The notes below the pieces were generated by a model that searched no databases, was not told where the DNA came from, and was given only the letters and a program-made list of their open reading frames with translations. Made by a program: the position numbers and the translations under genes. This document shows, one piece after another, positions 28,256 through 37,309 of a stretch of DNA of 44,376 bases; within the stretch, counting starts at the first letter, position 1; each line of letters begins with the position of its first letter. Source of the stretch: Candidatus Limivivens intestinipullorum (lineage in GTDB: Bacteria; Bacillota; Clostridia; Lachnospirales; Lachnospiraceae); contig DVIQ01000112.1 of NCBI GenBank assembly GCA_018711185.1, forward strand, positions 1 to 44,376, read 5' to 3'.

Positions 28256-29272
28256 ATGAAGTCATCAGGGATCGGCGGACAGGCGGTCATGGAAGGGATT
28301 ATGATGAAAAGCGGCGACGATTACGCCGTAGCCGTCCGCAAACCGGATCAAGAAATCGAGATAAAGGTCAGTACCTACAGCAACTTCATAAAAAAGCATA
28401 AAAAATTCTTTTCTCTGCCGATTATCCGGGGCGTGTTTAATTTCGTGGATTCCCTTGTGCTGGGCATGTCATGTCTTACCTGGTCCGCGGGCTTCGCTTT
28501 GGAGGACGCAGAGGAAGAGGAGCCGGGAAAGCTGGAAAAGGCGCTGGATAAGGCCACAAAGGGCCGCACAAACGACGTTCTGCTGGGGGTGACAGTTGCG
28601 ATTTCCATCGTGCTGTCCGTGGCGATCTTTATTATGCTGCCGTATTTTCTTTCCACGATTCTGCAGCGTGTGACTTCCTCCACGACGATTATCACGCTGG
28701 CGGAAGGATTTATGCGTCTGTTTATTTTTATCGGCTACATTTTCCTGATTTCAAGGATGAAGGATATTCAGAGAGTCTTTATGTACCACGGAGCCGAGCA
28801 TAAGTGCATAAACTGCGTGGAGCACGGCCTGGATCTGACGGTGGAGAACGTCATGAAAAGCTCTAAGGAGCACAAGCGCTGCGGCACCAGTTTTTTGCTG
28901 ATTGTTATGCTGATCAGCGTGGTGTTTTTCCTGTTTATCCGGGTGGATTCCCCGGTGCTGCGTGTGGTGGTGCGGCTGCTGCTTATTCCCGTGATTGCGG
29001 GTGTTTCCTACGAGTTTATCCGGCTGGCGGGAAACAGTGATAATAAAATCGTGAATCTTCTGAGCAAGCCCGGACTGGCTATGCAGAAGCTGACCACAAA
29101 CGAGCCCACCCCGGATATGGTGGAGGTAGCTATCGCGGCCGTGGAGGCAGTTTTTGACTGGCGCGCGTATCTGAGTGAGAATTTCGGAAAAGTATACCCT
29201 GAGGAAGAGAAAAAGACGGAAGAGACTTCCCGAAAAAAGAAGCCGGCGGCGGCCGCGGGGGCATCCCTTTGA
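28256..29272 (+). CDS. DUF1385 family membrane protein (YqhQ-like)
   Basis: 338 aa. N-terminal GIGGQAVMEGIMMKSGD is the family signature. Four or more hydrophobic segments (about residues 125-150, 160-185, 220-240, 245-265) follow, then the cytoplasmic motif YHGAEHKCINCVEHG with conserved His, Cys and Glu that could bind a metal. No biochemical function is established for the family. The start at 28256 follows AAAGGAG. Its stop overlaps the TTG start of prmC, so it is co-translated with translation-release genes, a conserved association of unknown meaning. Confidence 0.88.
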   Translation: MKSSGIGGQAVMEGIMMKSGDDYAVAVRKPDQEIEIKVSTYSNFIKKHKKFFSLPIIRGVFNFVDSLVLGMSCLTWSAGFALEDAEEEEPGKLEKALDKATKGRTNDVLLGVTVAISIVLSVAIFIMLPYFLSTILQRVTSSTTIITLAEGFMRLFIFIGYIFLISRMKDIQRVFMYHGAEHKCINCVEHGLDLTVENVMKSSKEHKRCGTSFLLIVMLISVVFFLFIRVDSPVLRVVVRLLLIPVIAGVSYEFIRLAGNSDNKIVNLLSKPGLAMQKLTTNEPTPDMVEVAIAAVEAVFDWRAYLSENFGKVYPEEEKKTEETSRKKKPAAAAGASL

Positions 29273-30126
29273 CGTACCGCGAGGCCCTGCGGGCGGGGCG
29301 GACCCATCTTTTGGAGGCCGGGGTGCCGGATGCGGATCTGGATGCCTGGTATCTCCTGGAGTTTATCCGAAAGAGGGCGGGCCTGCCAGGGGATCGGACC
29401 TGGTTTCTGATGAATGACAGGGAGGAGATGCCGGATTCGGAAGCAAAGGACTACCGGGAGCTGCTGGATCGGCGGGCAGAGCGGATTCCCCTGCAGCATC
29501 TGACGGGAGAACAGGAATTTATGGGCCTTTCTTTTCTGGTAACTCCGGAGGTTCTGGTACCCAGACAGGACACGGAGATTCTGGCGGAGGAGGCTCTTTC
29601 CCGCTTAAAACCCGGCATGGCAGTGCTGGATATGTGTACGGGGTCTGGCTGCATTATTGTAAGTCTTGCCAGACTCTGCCCTGGAATCCGGGCTGCGGCT
29701 TCGGATTTATCCTCCGGAGCCCTTGCCGTGGCAAGGGAAAACGCGAAGCGGCTGGATACTGCCGTTTCTTTTTTTCAGGGAGATTTGTTTGAAGAGGTTG
29801 AAGGACTCTATGACGTGATTGTATCGAATCCCCCCTATATACCAACAGATGATATTTCCGGGCTGATGGACGAGGTGCGGCTCCACGAGCCGGTCATGGC
29901 CCTGGACGGACAGGCGGACGGGCTGTATTTCTACCGGCGACTGGCAAAGGAAAGCCGGGATTTTTTAAAGCCCGGAGGATGTCTGCTTCTGGAAATCGGA
30001 TATGACCAGGGGGATGCTGTGAAAAACCTGCTTGAGGAGGCAGGCTTTTGTAATGTTTGTGTGAAAAAGGATTTGGCCGGTCTTGACCGGGTTGTGGCTG
30101 CCGAAAACCGCGGCTGCCTTGCATGA
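29269..30126 (+). CDS. prmC: Release factor glutamine methyltransferase
   Basis: N5-methylates the glutamine of the GGQ motif in release factors, using S-adenosylmethionine. 285 aa: helical N-terminal substrate domain (about 1-85), then a Rossmann methyltransferase with DMCTGSGCIIVSLA (SAM loop) and the catalytic NPPY (N187-Y190). It starts with TTG (29269) overlapping the DUF1385 stop; no ATG is better placed. It is followed by its substrate gene prfA. Confidence 0.94.
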   Translation: MTYREALRAGRTHLLEAGVPDADLDAWYLLEFIRKRAGLPGDRTWFLMNDREEMPDSEAKDYRELLDRRAERIPLQHLTGEQEFMGLSFLVTPEVLVPRQDTEILAEEALSRLKPGMAVLDMCTGSGCIIVSLARLCPGIRAAASDLSSGALAVARENAKRLDTAVSFFQGDLFEEVEGLYDVIVSNPPYIPTDDISGLMDEVRLHEPVMALDGQADGLYFYRRLAKESRDFLKPGGCLLLEIGYDQGDAVKNLLEEAGFCNVCVKKDLAGLDRVVAAENRGCLA

Positions 30127-30144
30127 GATATAGGAGGAATTGTG

Positions 30145-31221
30145 ATGTTTGACAGGCTGGATGATTTGCTGATCCGCTATGAGGAACTGATGAATGAGCT
30201 GAACGAGCCCCAGGTGGTAAATGACCAGGCCCGTTTTCAAAAGCTGATGAAGGAGCAGAGCGACCTGCAGCCTATCGTGGACGCTTATAAAGAATACAAG
30301 AGCTGCCAGCAGACAGTGGAGGACAGCCTTTCCATGCTGGGGGAGGAGTCCGACGAGGAGATGCGGGAAATGCTGAAGGAGGAGCTGTCCGAGGCGAAAA
30401 ACCGCATTCAGGAGCTGGAGCATGAAATTAAAATTCTTCTGCTTCCAAAGGACCCCAATGATGAAAAGAATGTAATTGTAGAGATCCGCGCCGGAGCCGG
30501 CGGGGATGAGGCGGCTCTTTTCGCGGCAGAGGTGTACCGGATGTATGTGAAATACGCGGAAGCGCGCCGCTGGAAGACCGAGATGATGAGCCTGAATGAA
30601 AACGGCATCGGCGGCTTTAAGGAAGTAACGTTTATGATTACGGGACACGGCGCTTACTCCAGGCTGAAATACGAAAGCGGAGTGCACCGGGTTCAGAGAG
30701 TTCCGGAGACCGAGTCCGGAGGAAGAATCCACACCTCTACGATTACCGTGGCCATCATGCCGGAGGCGGAGGAGCTGGATTTCCATTTGGATCTCAACGA
30801 CTGTAAATTCGACGTGTTCCGGGCGTCAGGAAACGGCGGACAGTGTGTAAATACCACGGATTCCGCAGTGCGTCTGACCCACATCCCCACGGGAATCGTG
30901 ATTTCCTGCCAGGATGAAAAGTCCCAGCTCAAGAATAAAGACAAGGCGCTGAAGATTCTCCGCTCTCGTCTGTACGAGATGGAGCTGGCGAAGCAGCACG
31001 ACGCGGAGGCAGAGGCCAGGAGAAGCCAGATCGGTACCGGGGACCGCTCCGAAAAGATCCGCACGTACAATTTCCCTCAGGGAAGAGTGACGGAGCATCG
31101 CATTAAGCTGACGTTGTATAAGATTGACAGCGTGATGAACGGCGATCTGGATGAGATCATCGACAGCCTCATCGCGGCGGACCAGTCCGCGAAACTGGCG
31201 AAGCTGAACGAGGTGGCTTAA
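30145..31221 (+). CDS. prfA: Peptide chain release factor 1
   Basis: Terminates translation at UAA and UAG. 358 aa. The N-terminal coiled region is followed by domain 2 carrying the stop-codon-reading PxT motif as PET in [14 protein letters not shown] (PVT in many species), and domain 3 with GGQ (Q233) in [17 protein letters not shown]. The start at 30145 has AGGAGG seven bases upstream; a GTG one codon earlier is possible. The stop codon shares the bases TTAA with the convergent AraC gene, so the two ends overlap by four bases. Confidence 0.96.
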   Translation: MFDRLDDLLIRYEELMNELNEPQVVNDQARFQKLMKEQSDLQPIVDAYKEYKSCQQTVEDSLSMLGEESDEEMREMLKEELSEAKNRIQELEHEIKILLLPKDPNDEKNVIVEIRAGAGGDEAALFAAEVYRMYVKYAEARRWKTEMMSLNENGIGGFKEVTFMITGHGAYSRLKYESGVHRVQRVPETESGGRIHTSTITVAIMPEAEELDFHLDLNDCKFDVFRASGNGGQCVNTTDSAVRLTHIPTGIVISCQDEKSQLKNKDKALKILRSRLYEMELAKQHDAEAEARRSQIGTGDRSEKIRTYNFPQGRVTEHRIKLTLYKIDSVMNGDLDEIIDSLIAADQSAKLAKLNEVA

Positions 31222-32114
31222 CGTCTGGAAGCCAGATAGTCCCGTGGATTCTTTCCGGTGCGCAGCCGGAAGGCCCTGGCGAAGCGGCTGGCGCTGCTGA
31301 ATCCGGAAAGCTCCGCGATCTGGGCGATGGAGTACCGGCCGTCCGCCAGAAGGCGGATGCTCTGGCTGATTCGGTAGTCGGTGAGATACTGGGTGATGGT
31401 TTTTCCGGTCATTTCTTTGAAGAGACGGCAGCAGGCCTCACGGGTCAAATGTACGCCAAAGGCAAGGTCACTGAGGGATATGTTCTCTTCGTAATGGGCG
31501 TGAAGATAGTCCAGAAGGACGCCGAGACGCCGAAGCTTTTCCTGGCTGACCGGCGCGCCGCCCTCCAGGCGGTCCCGGTTTCTGGTGAGTATCTGAAAAA
31601 AGCAGCCGCAGAGCAGGCTTTTGATCTTCAGTTCAAAGGCAAAGGGCCGGCGTTCATAATAATCGATTACCTGAGCGAACTGCTCTAAGAGCTCCCCCAT
31701 CCAGGGTTCTTTGGAATCCAGAAGGAGATAGGGGAGCTTTTTATTGTGCAGAAAAGAACGGAAACAGTTTTTTTCAATATCGCTTCCAAGGAAATCGTAG
31801 AGAAACACAGGCTGGATCAGAATGGTCAGAAGCACCGTGCTCCCGCCTGTGAGGGGAAAGGCGCTGTGGGGAGAATCCGAATTCAGAAACAGGCCCTGAC
31901 CGGGACGCAGAGAAAGGGACTGGTTTCCGATCTGGTACCGCACCGTGCCCTGACGGACCAGTACCACCTCAAGGTCGTCGTGCCAGTGACAGCGGATATA
32001 GCGGTCCTCGAAATGGGAGAGGTCGTCGTAGGATACGGTCATGGGAAAAGAAGGGGTCCCGTGGCTGCAAAGCTCCTGCAGGTCCTGGTTGACGACGATT
32101 ACGCGTTTTTCCAT
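31218..32114 (-). CDS. AraC family transcriptional regulator, probably of the adjacent MATE exporter
   Basis: 298 aa. N-terminal cupin domain (about 30-160: [37 protein letters not shown]) and two C-terminal helix-turn-helix units (about 200-295: [20 protein letters not shown] and [20 protein letters not shown]). The start at 32114 follows AAGGAGA; the longer frame upstream lacks a ribosome site and runs through the promoter. It is divergent from the MATE gene across 228 bases, which suggests it controls that exporter. The ligand is unknown. Confidence 0.88.
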   Translation of the reverse strand: MEKRVIVVNQDLQELCSHGTPSFPMTVSYDDLSHFEDRYIRCHWHDDLEVVLVRQGTVRYQIGNQSLSLRPGQGLFLNSDSPHSAFPLTGGSTVLLTILIQPVFLYDFLGSDIEKNCFRSFLHNKKLPYLLLDSKEPWMGELLEQFAQVIDYYERRPFAFELKIKSLLCGCFFQILTRNRDRLEGGAPVSQEKLRRLGVLLDYLHAHYEENISLSDLAFGVHLTREACCRLFKEMTGKTITQYLTDYRISQSIRLLADGRYSIAQIAELSGFSSASRFARAFRLRTGKNPRDYLASRR

Positions 32115-32199
32115 AAAATCAAATCTCCTTCTCTCGCTGCGGTGTCCGGATGAGCCCGGCGGGGAACGCGCCTGGCAGCCGCTGTCCGCGAATAGATTG

Positions 32200-32228
32200 A
32201 GTATAGCCGATCTCTTTGGGAAAAGCAA
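32200..32228 (-). promoter_or_regulatory. Promoter of the AraC gene facing left
   Basis: On the minus strand, TTGCTT (32223-32228), 17-base spacer, TATACT (32200-32205). The opposite MATE gene has a -10 TATAAT at 32294-32299 without a good -35, as expected for an activator-dependent promoter. Confidence 0.6.
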
Positions 32229-32342
32229 TCGGGACAAATCAATATCCGTATAAAAGTGGTCAATATGTGAATGGAAGAAAGGAAAAATCCTGCTATAATA
32301 TCAGGCTGATAAGAAGATACGCGGATAAGGAGCGATGCGTGT

Positions 32343-33737
32343 ATGATACGTGGGAAAGAGAAAAAAGAACCGAAAAAAGCCCGTGACCTCACGGAGGGCA
32401 GCCCGTTTTTCGGGCTCCTTGCCTTTGCACTGCCGGTGATCGGAGGAAATCTGTTCCAGCTTTTTTACACCCTGGCGGACTCTGTGATCGTAGGGCAGAC
32501 CCTGGGAGCAAACGCTTTGGCGGCGGTGGGCTCCACCAGCATTATCGTTTATTTTGTTCTCTGCTTTATTCAGGGCTTTACCAATGGCTTTGGCATCTGC
32601 TTAGGCCAGAGGTGCGGCGCGAAAGATCAGGCGGGAATGCGAAAGAGCGTCGCCGCCTCCGCTGCTCTGTGCGTGGTGTTCACTGTGCTGGTGACGGCGG
32701 TCTGCTGTCTTCTGGCCCATCCGATTCTGGGCTGGATGCGGACACCCGGTGATATTTACCAGGACGCCTATGACTATATGTTCGTGGTGCTGCTGGGAAC
32801 GGGAGCCACGGTTTTTTACAATATGATCTCAAATATGCTGCGGGCTCTGGGTGACAGCCGGACGCCGCTGTATTTTCTGATTGCCTCTTCTCTGCTGAAC
32901 GTGGCGCTGGATGTGGTGTTTATTGTACCTTTGGGAATGGGCGTGGCCGGAGCGGCCTGGGCCACAGTGCTGTCCCAGCTTTTGTCTGCCATGGGCTGCC
33001 TTTGGGCAGGGCTTCGCAAGTATGAGGTGCTTCGCATTGGCGCCGGGGACTTTTCCGGCTTTGGAAGGACAGCCGCGTCCCATCTGCGGGTGGGCTTTCC
33101 GATGGCGTTTCAGATGTCCGTCATGTGCATCGGCCAGCTTGCCATGCAGGCGGCGGTGAACGCCCTGGGCTCGGCTGCCGTGGCCGGCTATACGGCGGCC
33201 ACAAAGGCGGATCAGGTATCTGTGCTGGTGAACAATGCCATGGGTATGGCGATCTCCGGCTATGTGGCTCAGAATTACGGGGCCGGAAAGCAGGAGCGCA
33301 TCCGCCAGGGCGTCCGGGCCTGTCTGATTCAGACGGAGACTTTGAATGTCCTTATGTGCGTAGGAATCCTTCTGCTCCGCCGCCAGATTGTCGCGCTGTT
33401 TGTGACAGGCGCGTCGGAGGAGATTATCGCCTACTCCAATGGATACCTGAATGGGGTGGCGCCCTTTTATGTGCTTCTGGGCCTGCTTTTGACGTACCGC
33501 ACCGCTGTTCAGAGCATGCAGAATACGGCGGCGCCTTTCGCGGCCTGTATGATCGAGCTGGTCATGCGCATCGGAAGCACCGTGCTGCTTACGAGGGCGT
33601 TCGGGTATTTTGGCGTGTGCATCGCAAGTCCCCTGGCCTGGGCCGGAGCCTGCTGTCTGCTGATTCCCGTATACTACCGGATGATGCGCGCCCAGGGGAC
33701 GCAAAGGACGCAAACGGCAGATGTTCTGCGAATATAG
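32343..33737 (+). CDS. MATE family efflux transporter
   Basis: 464 aa with about twelve membrane helices in two six-helix halves. DLTEGSPFFGLLAFALPVIGG opens the first half, with LADSVIVGQTLG (the conserved MATE helix 2 pattern) following. LGSAAVAGYTAATKADQVS is the equivalent in the second half. Family members export drugs or metabolites in exchange for sodium ions or protons. The substrate is unknown. The downstream interval to the convergent MerR gene holds the hairpins GCCCGGC / GCCGGGC (33756-33774) and GGGCTGTC-AGCCC, without a T-run. Confidence 0.92.
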   Translation: MIRGKEKKEPKKARDLTEGSPFFGLLAFALPVIGGNLFQLFYTLADSVIVGQTLGANALAAVGSTSIIVYFVLCFIQGFTNGFGICLGQRCGAKDQAGMRKSVAASAALCVVFTVLVTAVCCLLAHPILGWMRTPGDIYQDAYDYMFVVLLGTGATVFYNMISNMLRALGDSRTPLYFLIASSLLNVALDVVFIVPLGMGVAGAAWATVLSQLLSAMGCLWAGLRKYEVLRIGAGDFSGFGRTAASHLRVGFPMAFQMSVMCIGQLAMQAAVNALGSAAVAGYTAATKADQVSVLVNNAMGMAISGYVAQNYGAGKQERIRQGVRACLIQTETLNVLMCVGILLLRRQIVALFVTGASEEIIAYSNGYLNGVAPFYVLLGLLLTYRTAVQSMQNTAAPFAACMIELVMRIGSTVLLTRAFGYFGVCIASPLAWAGACCLLIPVYYRMMRAQGTQRTQTADVLRI

Positions 33738-33776
33738 CAAGGCGAAAAAGGGGCCGCCCGGCCGTTTGCCGGGCTG

Positions 33777-34154
33777 TCAGCCCTTTGGCGCGGTGCGCTT
33801 TCTTTCCGGGTTTCCTTTCCGGATGGTGTGGCGCAGATAATCCAGCCGGTCAAGCTGTTTTTCACGAAAATGAATCTCATCCAGCGCGGCATTTCTCTTT
33901 TCATTCAGCATCCGCAGGCGCTGCCCGTCCGCGGAGCTGCCTTCCAGGAGCAGCTTCATGTAGGTCTCTGTCTCCCCCGCGGTAAAGCCAATGTCATGGA
34001 GCGTCATAATCATGCTCAGATTTTCCAGATCCGTATCGTCATACTGCCAGGAACCCATTACTTTTTTGACAGCGCCGCACAATCCCCAGCTTTCATACTG
34101 GCGCAGAATTTCCATGGGAATGTGGTAGCGCTCGCTGGCTTCGCTGATTGTCAC
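33777..34154 (-). CDS. MerR family transcriptional regulator, short
   Basis: 125 aa. Helix-turn-helix with wing at residues 1-70 (TISEASERYHIPMEILRQYE, YDDTDLENLSMIMTLHDIGF), then a coiled-coil dimer helix (about 75-110) and a basic end. No cysteine pattern for metal sensing is present, and no ligand-binding domain. The start is GTG (34154) with AGGGGAT six bases upstream. MerR proteins of this form often regulate small redox or stress genes. No obvious partner is adjacent; the flanking genes are MATE (convergent) and LysR. Confidence 0.82.
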   Translation of the reverse strand: MTISEASERYHIPMEILRQYESWGLCGAVKKVMGSWQYDDTDLENLSMIMTLHDIGFTAGETETYMKLLLEGSSADGQRLRMLNEKRNAALDEIHFREKQLDRLDYLRHTIRKGNPERKRTAPKG

Positions 34155-34229
34155 TGTGATCCCCTGCCTTTCTTTCTGTGATTCTATATGAAAGTAAGTG
34201 TAAAGGCAGGCGGGGCAAATGTCTAATGC

Positions 34230-35117
34230 TTATATCGCATTTTCTGAAATGTCCCGGATACATTTCTTGACGGAGTCGATAAAATGCCTGGCAGCCGGGG
34301 AGAAGGGCTGCTCTTTTTTCCAGGCGAGAACCGCGCCGGTTTCCAGACGCGGGGAAAGGGGAATGAAGGAAAGTCCCGCAAAGCCGTCCAACTGAAAGCC
34401 GAGAGCGGTGCCGACACCGTTTCGGACCATGTTTGCGGCGTTCAGAAGGAGTGTGTAGTAGGAGGCGATTTCCAAATGGCCGTAGAAATCCCCAAACCAG
34501 CTTGCAAGCTCGCTCTGTACCGTTTCCCTGGAGGCCATAATCAGCGGAATCTCAGAAAGATCCTCAGGAGTAACAAATTCCCGCGCGGCCAGGGGAGAAT
34601 CCGTCCGCACAAGAACGCCCCACCGCTCTTTCCGGGGCATGCGGACAAACTCATATCTGCTGATATCCACCGGCTCCAGGAGCAGGCCGAGATCGATGAG
34701 CCCCTTTTCGATCCGTTCCTTCGTATCGTCGGCCGTAGCGCTGAAAATGCGGAACTGTACCAATGGATGGGCTTGGCGGAACCGGGCGATTTGCTGGGAA
34801 ATCAGCGTCATATTCCGGGTTTCCCCGCAGCCGATGGAGATTTCACCGGCCAGTTCCTCATCGCGGCTTAAAAATTCCCGTTCCGTTTTTTCCGTAAGAG
34901 AAACAATCTCCTGCGCCCTTCGCCGCAGAAGCATTCCGTCGTCCGTCAGGACAATGCTGTGATTGCTCCGGTGAAAAAGTTTGGTGCCTAATTCTTCCTC
35001 AAGCTGCATAAGCTGGCGGGAAAGCGTGGGCTGGGTTACATGGAGAAGGTTTGCGGCGCGGGTAATGTTTTCTTCCCGCGCCACCATGAGAAAGTACTTC
35101 AAAACGCGCAATTCCAT
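34230..35117 (-). CDS. LysR family transcriptional regulator
   Basis: 295 aa. The N-terminal winged helix-turn-helix is MELRVLKYFLMVAREENITR with AANLLHVTQPTLSRQLMQLE. An effector-binding domain follows (about 90-290: ISIGCGETRNM, LIDLGLLLEP, GVLVRTDSPLA). The start at 35117 follows AAGGATGG. It is divergent from the acyltransferase gene; a 14-bp palindrome GCTACA-AG-TGTAGC lies between them at 35197-35210 and is a candidate operator. Confidence 0.9.
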   Translation of the reverse strand: MELRVLKYFLMVAREENITRAANLLHVTQPTLSRQLMQLEEELGTKLFHRSNHSIVLTDDGMLLRRRAQEIVSLTEKTEREFLSRDEELAGEISIGCGETRNMTLISQQIARFRQAHPLVQFRIFSATADDTKERIEKGLIDLGLLLEPVDISRYEFVRMPRKERWGVLVRTDSPLAAREFVTPEDLSEIPLIMASRETVQSELASWFGDFYGHLEIASYYTLLLNAANMVRNGVGTALGFQLDGFAGLSFIPLSPRLETGAVLAWKKEQPFSPAARHFIDSVKKCIRDISENAI

Positions 35118-35246
35118 GGGCGTACCATCCTTTTGAAAAAATGTGGAAGCGTTCCGGCGGCACGATCGGCGCAGATCGCTGTGAAAGTGCCGAACTGCTA
35201 CAAGTGTAGCATATTTCAGAAAGGCCCGCAAGATACGCGGAATGGA

Positions 35247-35276
35247 TTGTATTTTAGAAAAGAACTGCGTTATAAT
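35247..35276 (+). promoter_or_regulatory. Promoter of the acyltransferase gene
   Basis: TTGTAT (35247-35252), 18-base spacer, TATAAT (35271-35276). The palindrome at 35197-35210 lies about 40 bases upstream of the -35, where an activating LysR protein would bind. Confidence 0.7.
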
Positions 35277-35309
35277 GACAAGAAAAAAGGAAAAAGAAAG
35301 GACGCAGAT

Positions 35310-36134
35310 ATGACGGAGGAAACATTATTTGCCTGCATTGGGCTGCAGGAGGAAATGCGCGGGAGGATACGCGCTTTTGAGGAGACCTTTGACTATGGGG
35401 AGGTTCGAAAGGAATTGGACATGCTTCGAACCCCCGGCGACTGGGAGCAAGGGCTTTCGGGCTTAAAGGACAGGCTTGGAGAGGACCGGGACGGCGTAAA
35501 GATCCTTGCCTGTATGCTCCGCTGCTGCCTGAAAACCTGGGAGGAATATGAGAAAAGAGGAATTTCTCAGGATATTTTTACCGCCACAATGAAATGCTTC
35601 CCGCGTTTTATCGGCGAATGCGAAAAAGCCAGGGGGAGCATGGGATTTGACCGGGCGTTCTGGACGCCCAGACAGCTCTCCATGGTGCTGTTCCGACTGG
35701 GCGAGCTGGAATATGAGATGACGGAAAAGGATGGGGAAAAAAGCGTGAGCATCCATATTCCCTCGGACGCGCGGCTGACGGAGGAGGCCTGCCGGGAGTC
35801 CTTCCGTATGGCGCGGGAGTTTTTCCGGACATACGATCCGGATTACGCCGAGGCGCCGTACTGGTGCTGTTCCTGGCTTATGAGTCCGGCACTGAAAGAG
35901 CTGCTGCCTGGGGATTCCAGGATACTTGGCTTTCAGAATTATTTTGAGATTACAAAGGTCTTTGAGGAGGAGCCCGCGTATCTGGAATGGGTGTACCAGA
36001 TCAAAGAAAGAGAATGTCCCCCGGAGGATTTGCCGGAGAATACCAGCCTGCAGCGTAAAATGAAGGCATGGCTGCTGGCGGGAGGAAAGGTGGGAGAGGG
36101 CCTGGGCGTTTTGAAGCCGGAGGCTTTTGACTGA
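35310..36134 (+). CDS. Putative acyltransferase (NAT_N / GNAT_C domain type)
   Basis: 274 aa. The sequence resembles proteins with an N-terminal N-acyltransferase domain (about 1-120) followed by a GNAT-like C-terminal domain (about 125-270: WTPRQLSMVLFRLGELEYEM, SIHIPSDARLTEEACRESFR, FQNYFEITKVFEE). No acceptor is established for the family. The start at 35310 follows AAAGAAAGGACG. It is a separate unit, 190 bases before a small zinc-ribbon gene; that interval is GC-rich with an imperfect dyad (GGCCAGC / GCTGGGCC) but no clear terminator. Assignment is from remembered family resemblance; function is inference. Confidence 0.65.
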   Translation: MTEETLFACIGLQEEMRGRIRAFEETFDYGEVRKELDMLRTPGDWEQGLSGLKDRLGEDRDGVKILACMLRCCLKTWEEYEKRGISQDIFTATMKCFPRFIGECEKARGSMGFDRAFWTPRQLSMVLFRLGELEYEMTEKDGEKSVSIHIPSDARLTEEACRESFRMAREFFRTYDPDYAEAPYWCCSWLMSPALKELLPGDSRILGFQNYFEITKVFEEEPAYLEWVYQIKERECPPEDLPENTSLQRKMKAWLLAGGKVGEGLGVLKPEAFD

Positions 36135-36258
36135 TTCAAACAAACTTGTCCTCCAATATCCGGGCAATCGTGCAGCTAGGCCAGCGCAGCGGATGTTCGC
36201 GCGCAACGGCGCGGCTGGGCCAACCGCGCAAAGTGGCTGCCGGAATAACGGCCGCGAT

Positions 36259-36288
36259 TTGACTTTTATGTCCGCAATGGGATATAAT
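36259..36288 (+). promoter_or_regulatory. Promoter of the small zinc-ribbon gene
   Basis: TTGACT (36259-36264), 18-base spacer, TATAAT (36283-36288), 34 bases before the ATG. Confidence 0.75.
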
Positions 36289-36322
36289 AAAGAAAAATAT
36301 AAAGAAAAGGAGATGTCAGCGT

Positions 36323-36493
36323 ATGGCACTTTTAAGAGGCTGCCAGGAGGGAAAGCAGACTCCTGAGCTGAAGGAAATCGAATGCCCGAAATGCAAAGAG
36401 ATTATAGAGGTTTTTGCAAAAGAGGGCAAATCCGTTGAAGACGTAAAATGCGAAAAGTGCGGATTTGAGATTAAAGAAGGAGATCCGGTCTGA
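36323..36493 (+). CDS. Small zinc-ribbon protein (56 aa)
   Basis: Begins MALLRGCQEGKQTPELKEIE and carries two CxxC pairs, Cys21/Cys24 (CPKC) and Cys43/Cys46 (CEKC), spaced as in a zinc or rubredoxin-like ribbon. Rich in Glu and Lys; no membrane segment. AAGGAG precedes the ATG, a promoter lies upstream and a strong terminator follows at once, so this is a real small gene rather than a chance frame. The function is unknown; it may bind metal or serve as an accessory to a larger complex. Confidence 0.85.
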   Translation: MALLRGCQEGKQTPELKEIECPKCKEIIEVFAKEGKSVEDVKCEKCGFEIKEGDPV

Positions 36494-36502
36494 AATGGAA
36501 TG

Positions 36503-36550
36503 AAGCCGGGCGCTTCTGCGCGGAATGTGCAGAGACGCCCGGCTTTTCTT
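36503..36550 (+). terminator. Terminator after the zinc-ribbon gene
   Basis: AAGCCGGGCG (36503-36512) pairs with CGCCCGGCTT (36536-36545), with an inner TCTGC / GCAGA stem, then TTTTCTTTT. Confidence 0.9.
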
Positions 36551-36614
36551 TTCCGCGGACGCGCGGACCTTCGGATGGCCGCTTTCAGATACCGGAGGAC
36601 GGGAAAAACAGGGA

Positions 36615-36670
36615 TTGACAGGAGTATGCGCTTTTTATATAATTAAGTTATATAAATAGTTTATATAACT
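36615..36670 (+). promoter_or_regulatory. Consensus promoter with overlapping TetR-type operators
   Basis: TTGACA (36615-36620), 17-base spacer, TATAAT (36638-36643) is an exact sigma-A consensus. AGTTATATAAA (36646-36656) and TTTATATAACT (36660-36670) form a perfect 11-base inverted repeat at the start site. A second dyad TATATAA / TTATATA (36636-36642 and 36648-36654) covers the -10. A strong promoter blocked by such sites is what a self-repressing TetR gene would have. Confidence 0.8.
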
Positions 36671-36702
36671 CGATTTTTCTTTGAATTTGAGGAACAAGAA
36701 AA

Positions 36703-37269
36703 ATGCCAAAACAACGAATTACAAAAGAGATGGTGGTACGGGCTGCCTTTGAAATTGCCCGAAGCGAAGGCATGGAGCAGGTCATGGTAAAAAACCTTGC
36801 CCGGCGGCTTGGCTGTTCGGTGCAGCCGATTTACAGCTACTGTGAAAATATGGACGGCCTTCGGCGCGAGGTTGTCGAGCAGACCAGGCGCTTTATGGAG
36901 GAATATATGGCGGAGCATATTGACAGAGACGATCTTTTCCGCGGCACGGGCCGGGCGTATCTGCGGTTCGCGAAAGAAGAACCCCATTTGTTCCGGATTT
37001 TTATTCTGCATCAAAGAGAGGGGATTTCTTCTTTGGAGGATTTGTACCGGACGGAAACGAATCCTCATGTGGCGGAATTTATCGCCGCCAAGTTAAAGAT
37101 CAGCATACCGCAGGCGAAGAGGCTGCATTTGAATATGCTGATTTACACCATTGGCATAGGCACTATTTTTTCCGTAACGACGCCGGGAATTTCGGCGGAG
37201 GAAATCTATGCGCAGCAGGAAGCGGCGTACGACGCGTTTCTGCTGCAGGCCGTAAATGGGGAGGCGTAG
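36703..37269 (+). CDS. TetR/AcrR family transcriptional regulator
   Basis: 188 aa. N-terminal helix-turn-helix (residues about 8-55: TKEMVVRAAFEIARSEGMEQ, LARRLGCSVQPIYSYCEN), then a helical ligand and dimer domain (LHLNMLIYTIGIGTIFSV) like the WHG subgroup. It is transcribed from the promoter at 36615 that contains dyads fitting a TetR site, so autorepression is likely. The flavodoxin-like gene follows 40 bases later and is probably the regulated partner. The inducer is unknown. Confidence 0.9.
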   Translation: MPKQRITKEMVVRAAFEIARSEGMEQVMVKNLARRLGCSVQPIYSYCENMDGLRREVVEQTRRFMEEYMAEHIDRDDLFRGTGRAYLRFAKEEPHLFRIFILHQREGISSLEDLYRTETNPHVAEFIAAKLKISIPQAKRLHLNMLIYTIGIGTIFSVTTPGISAEEIYAQQEAAYDAFLLQAVNGEA

Positions 37270-37309
37270 CCGGCTGTTTCGGTAAGACTCCCCGGAAAAG
37301 GAGGACGCT

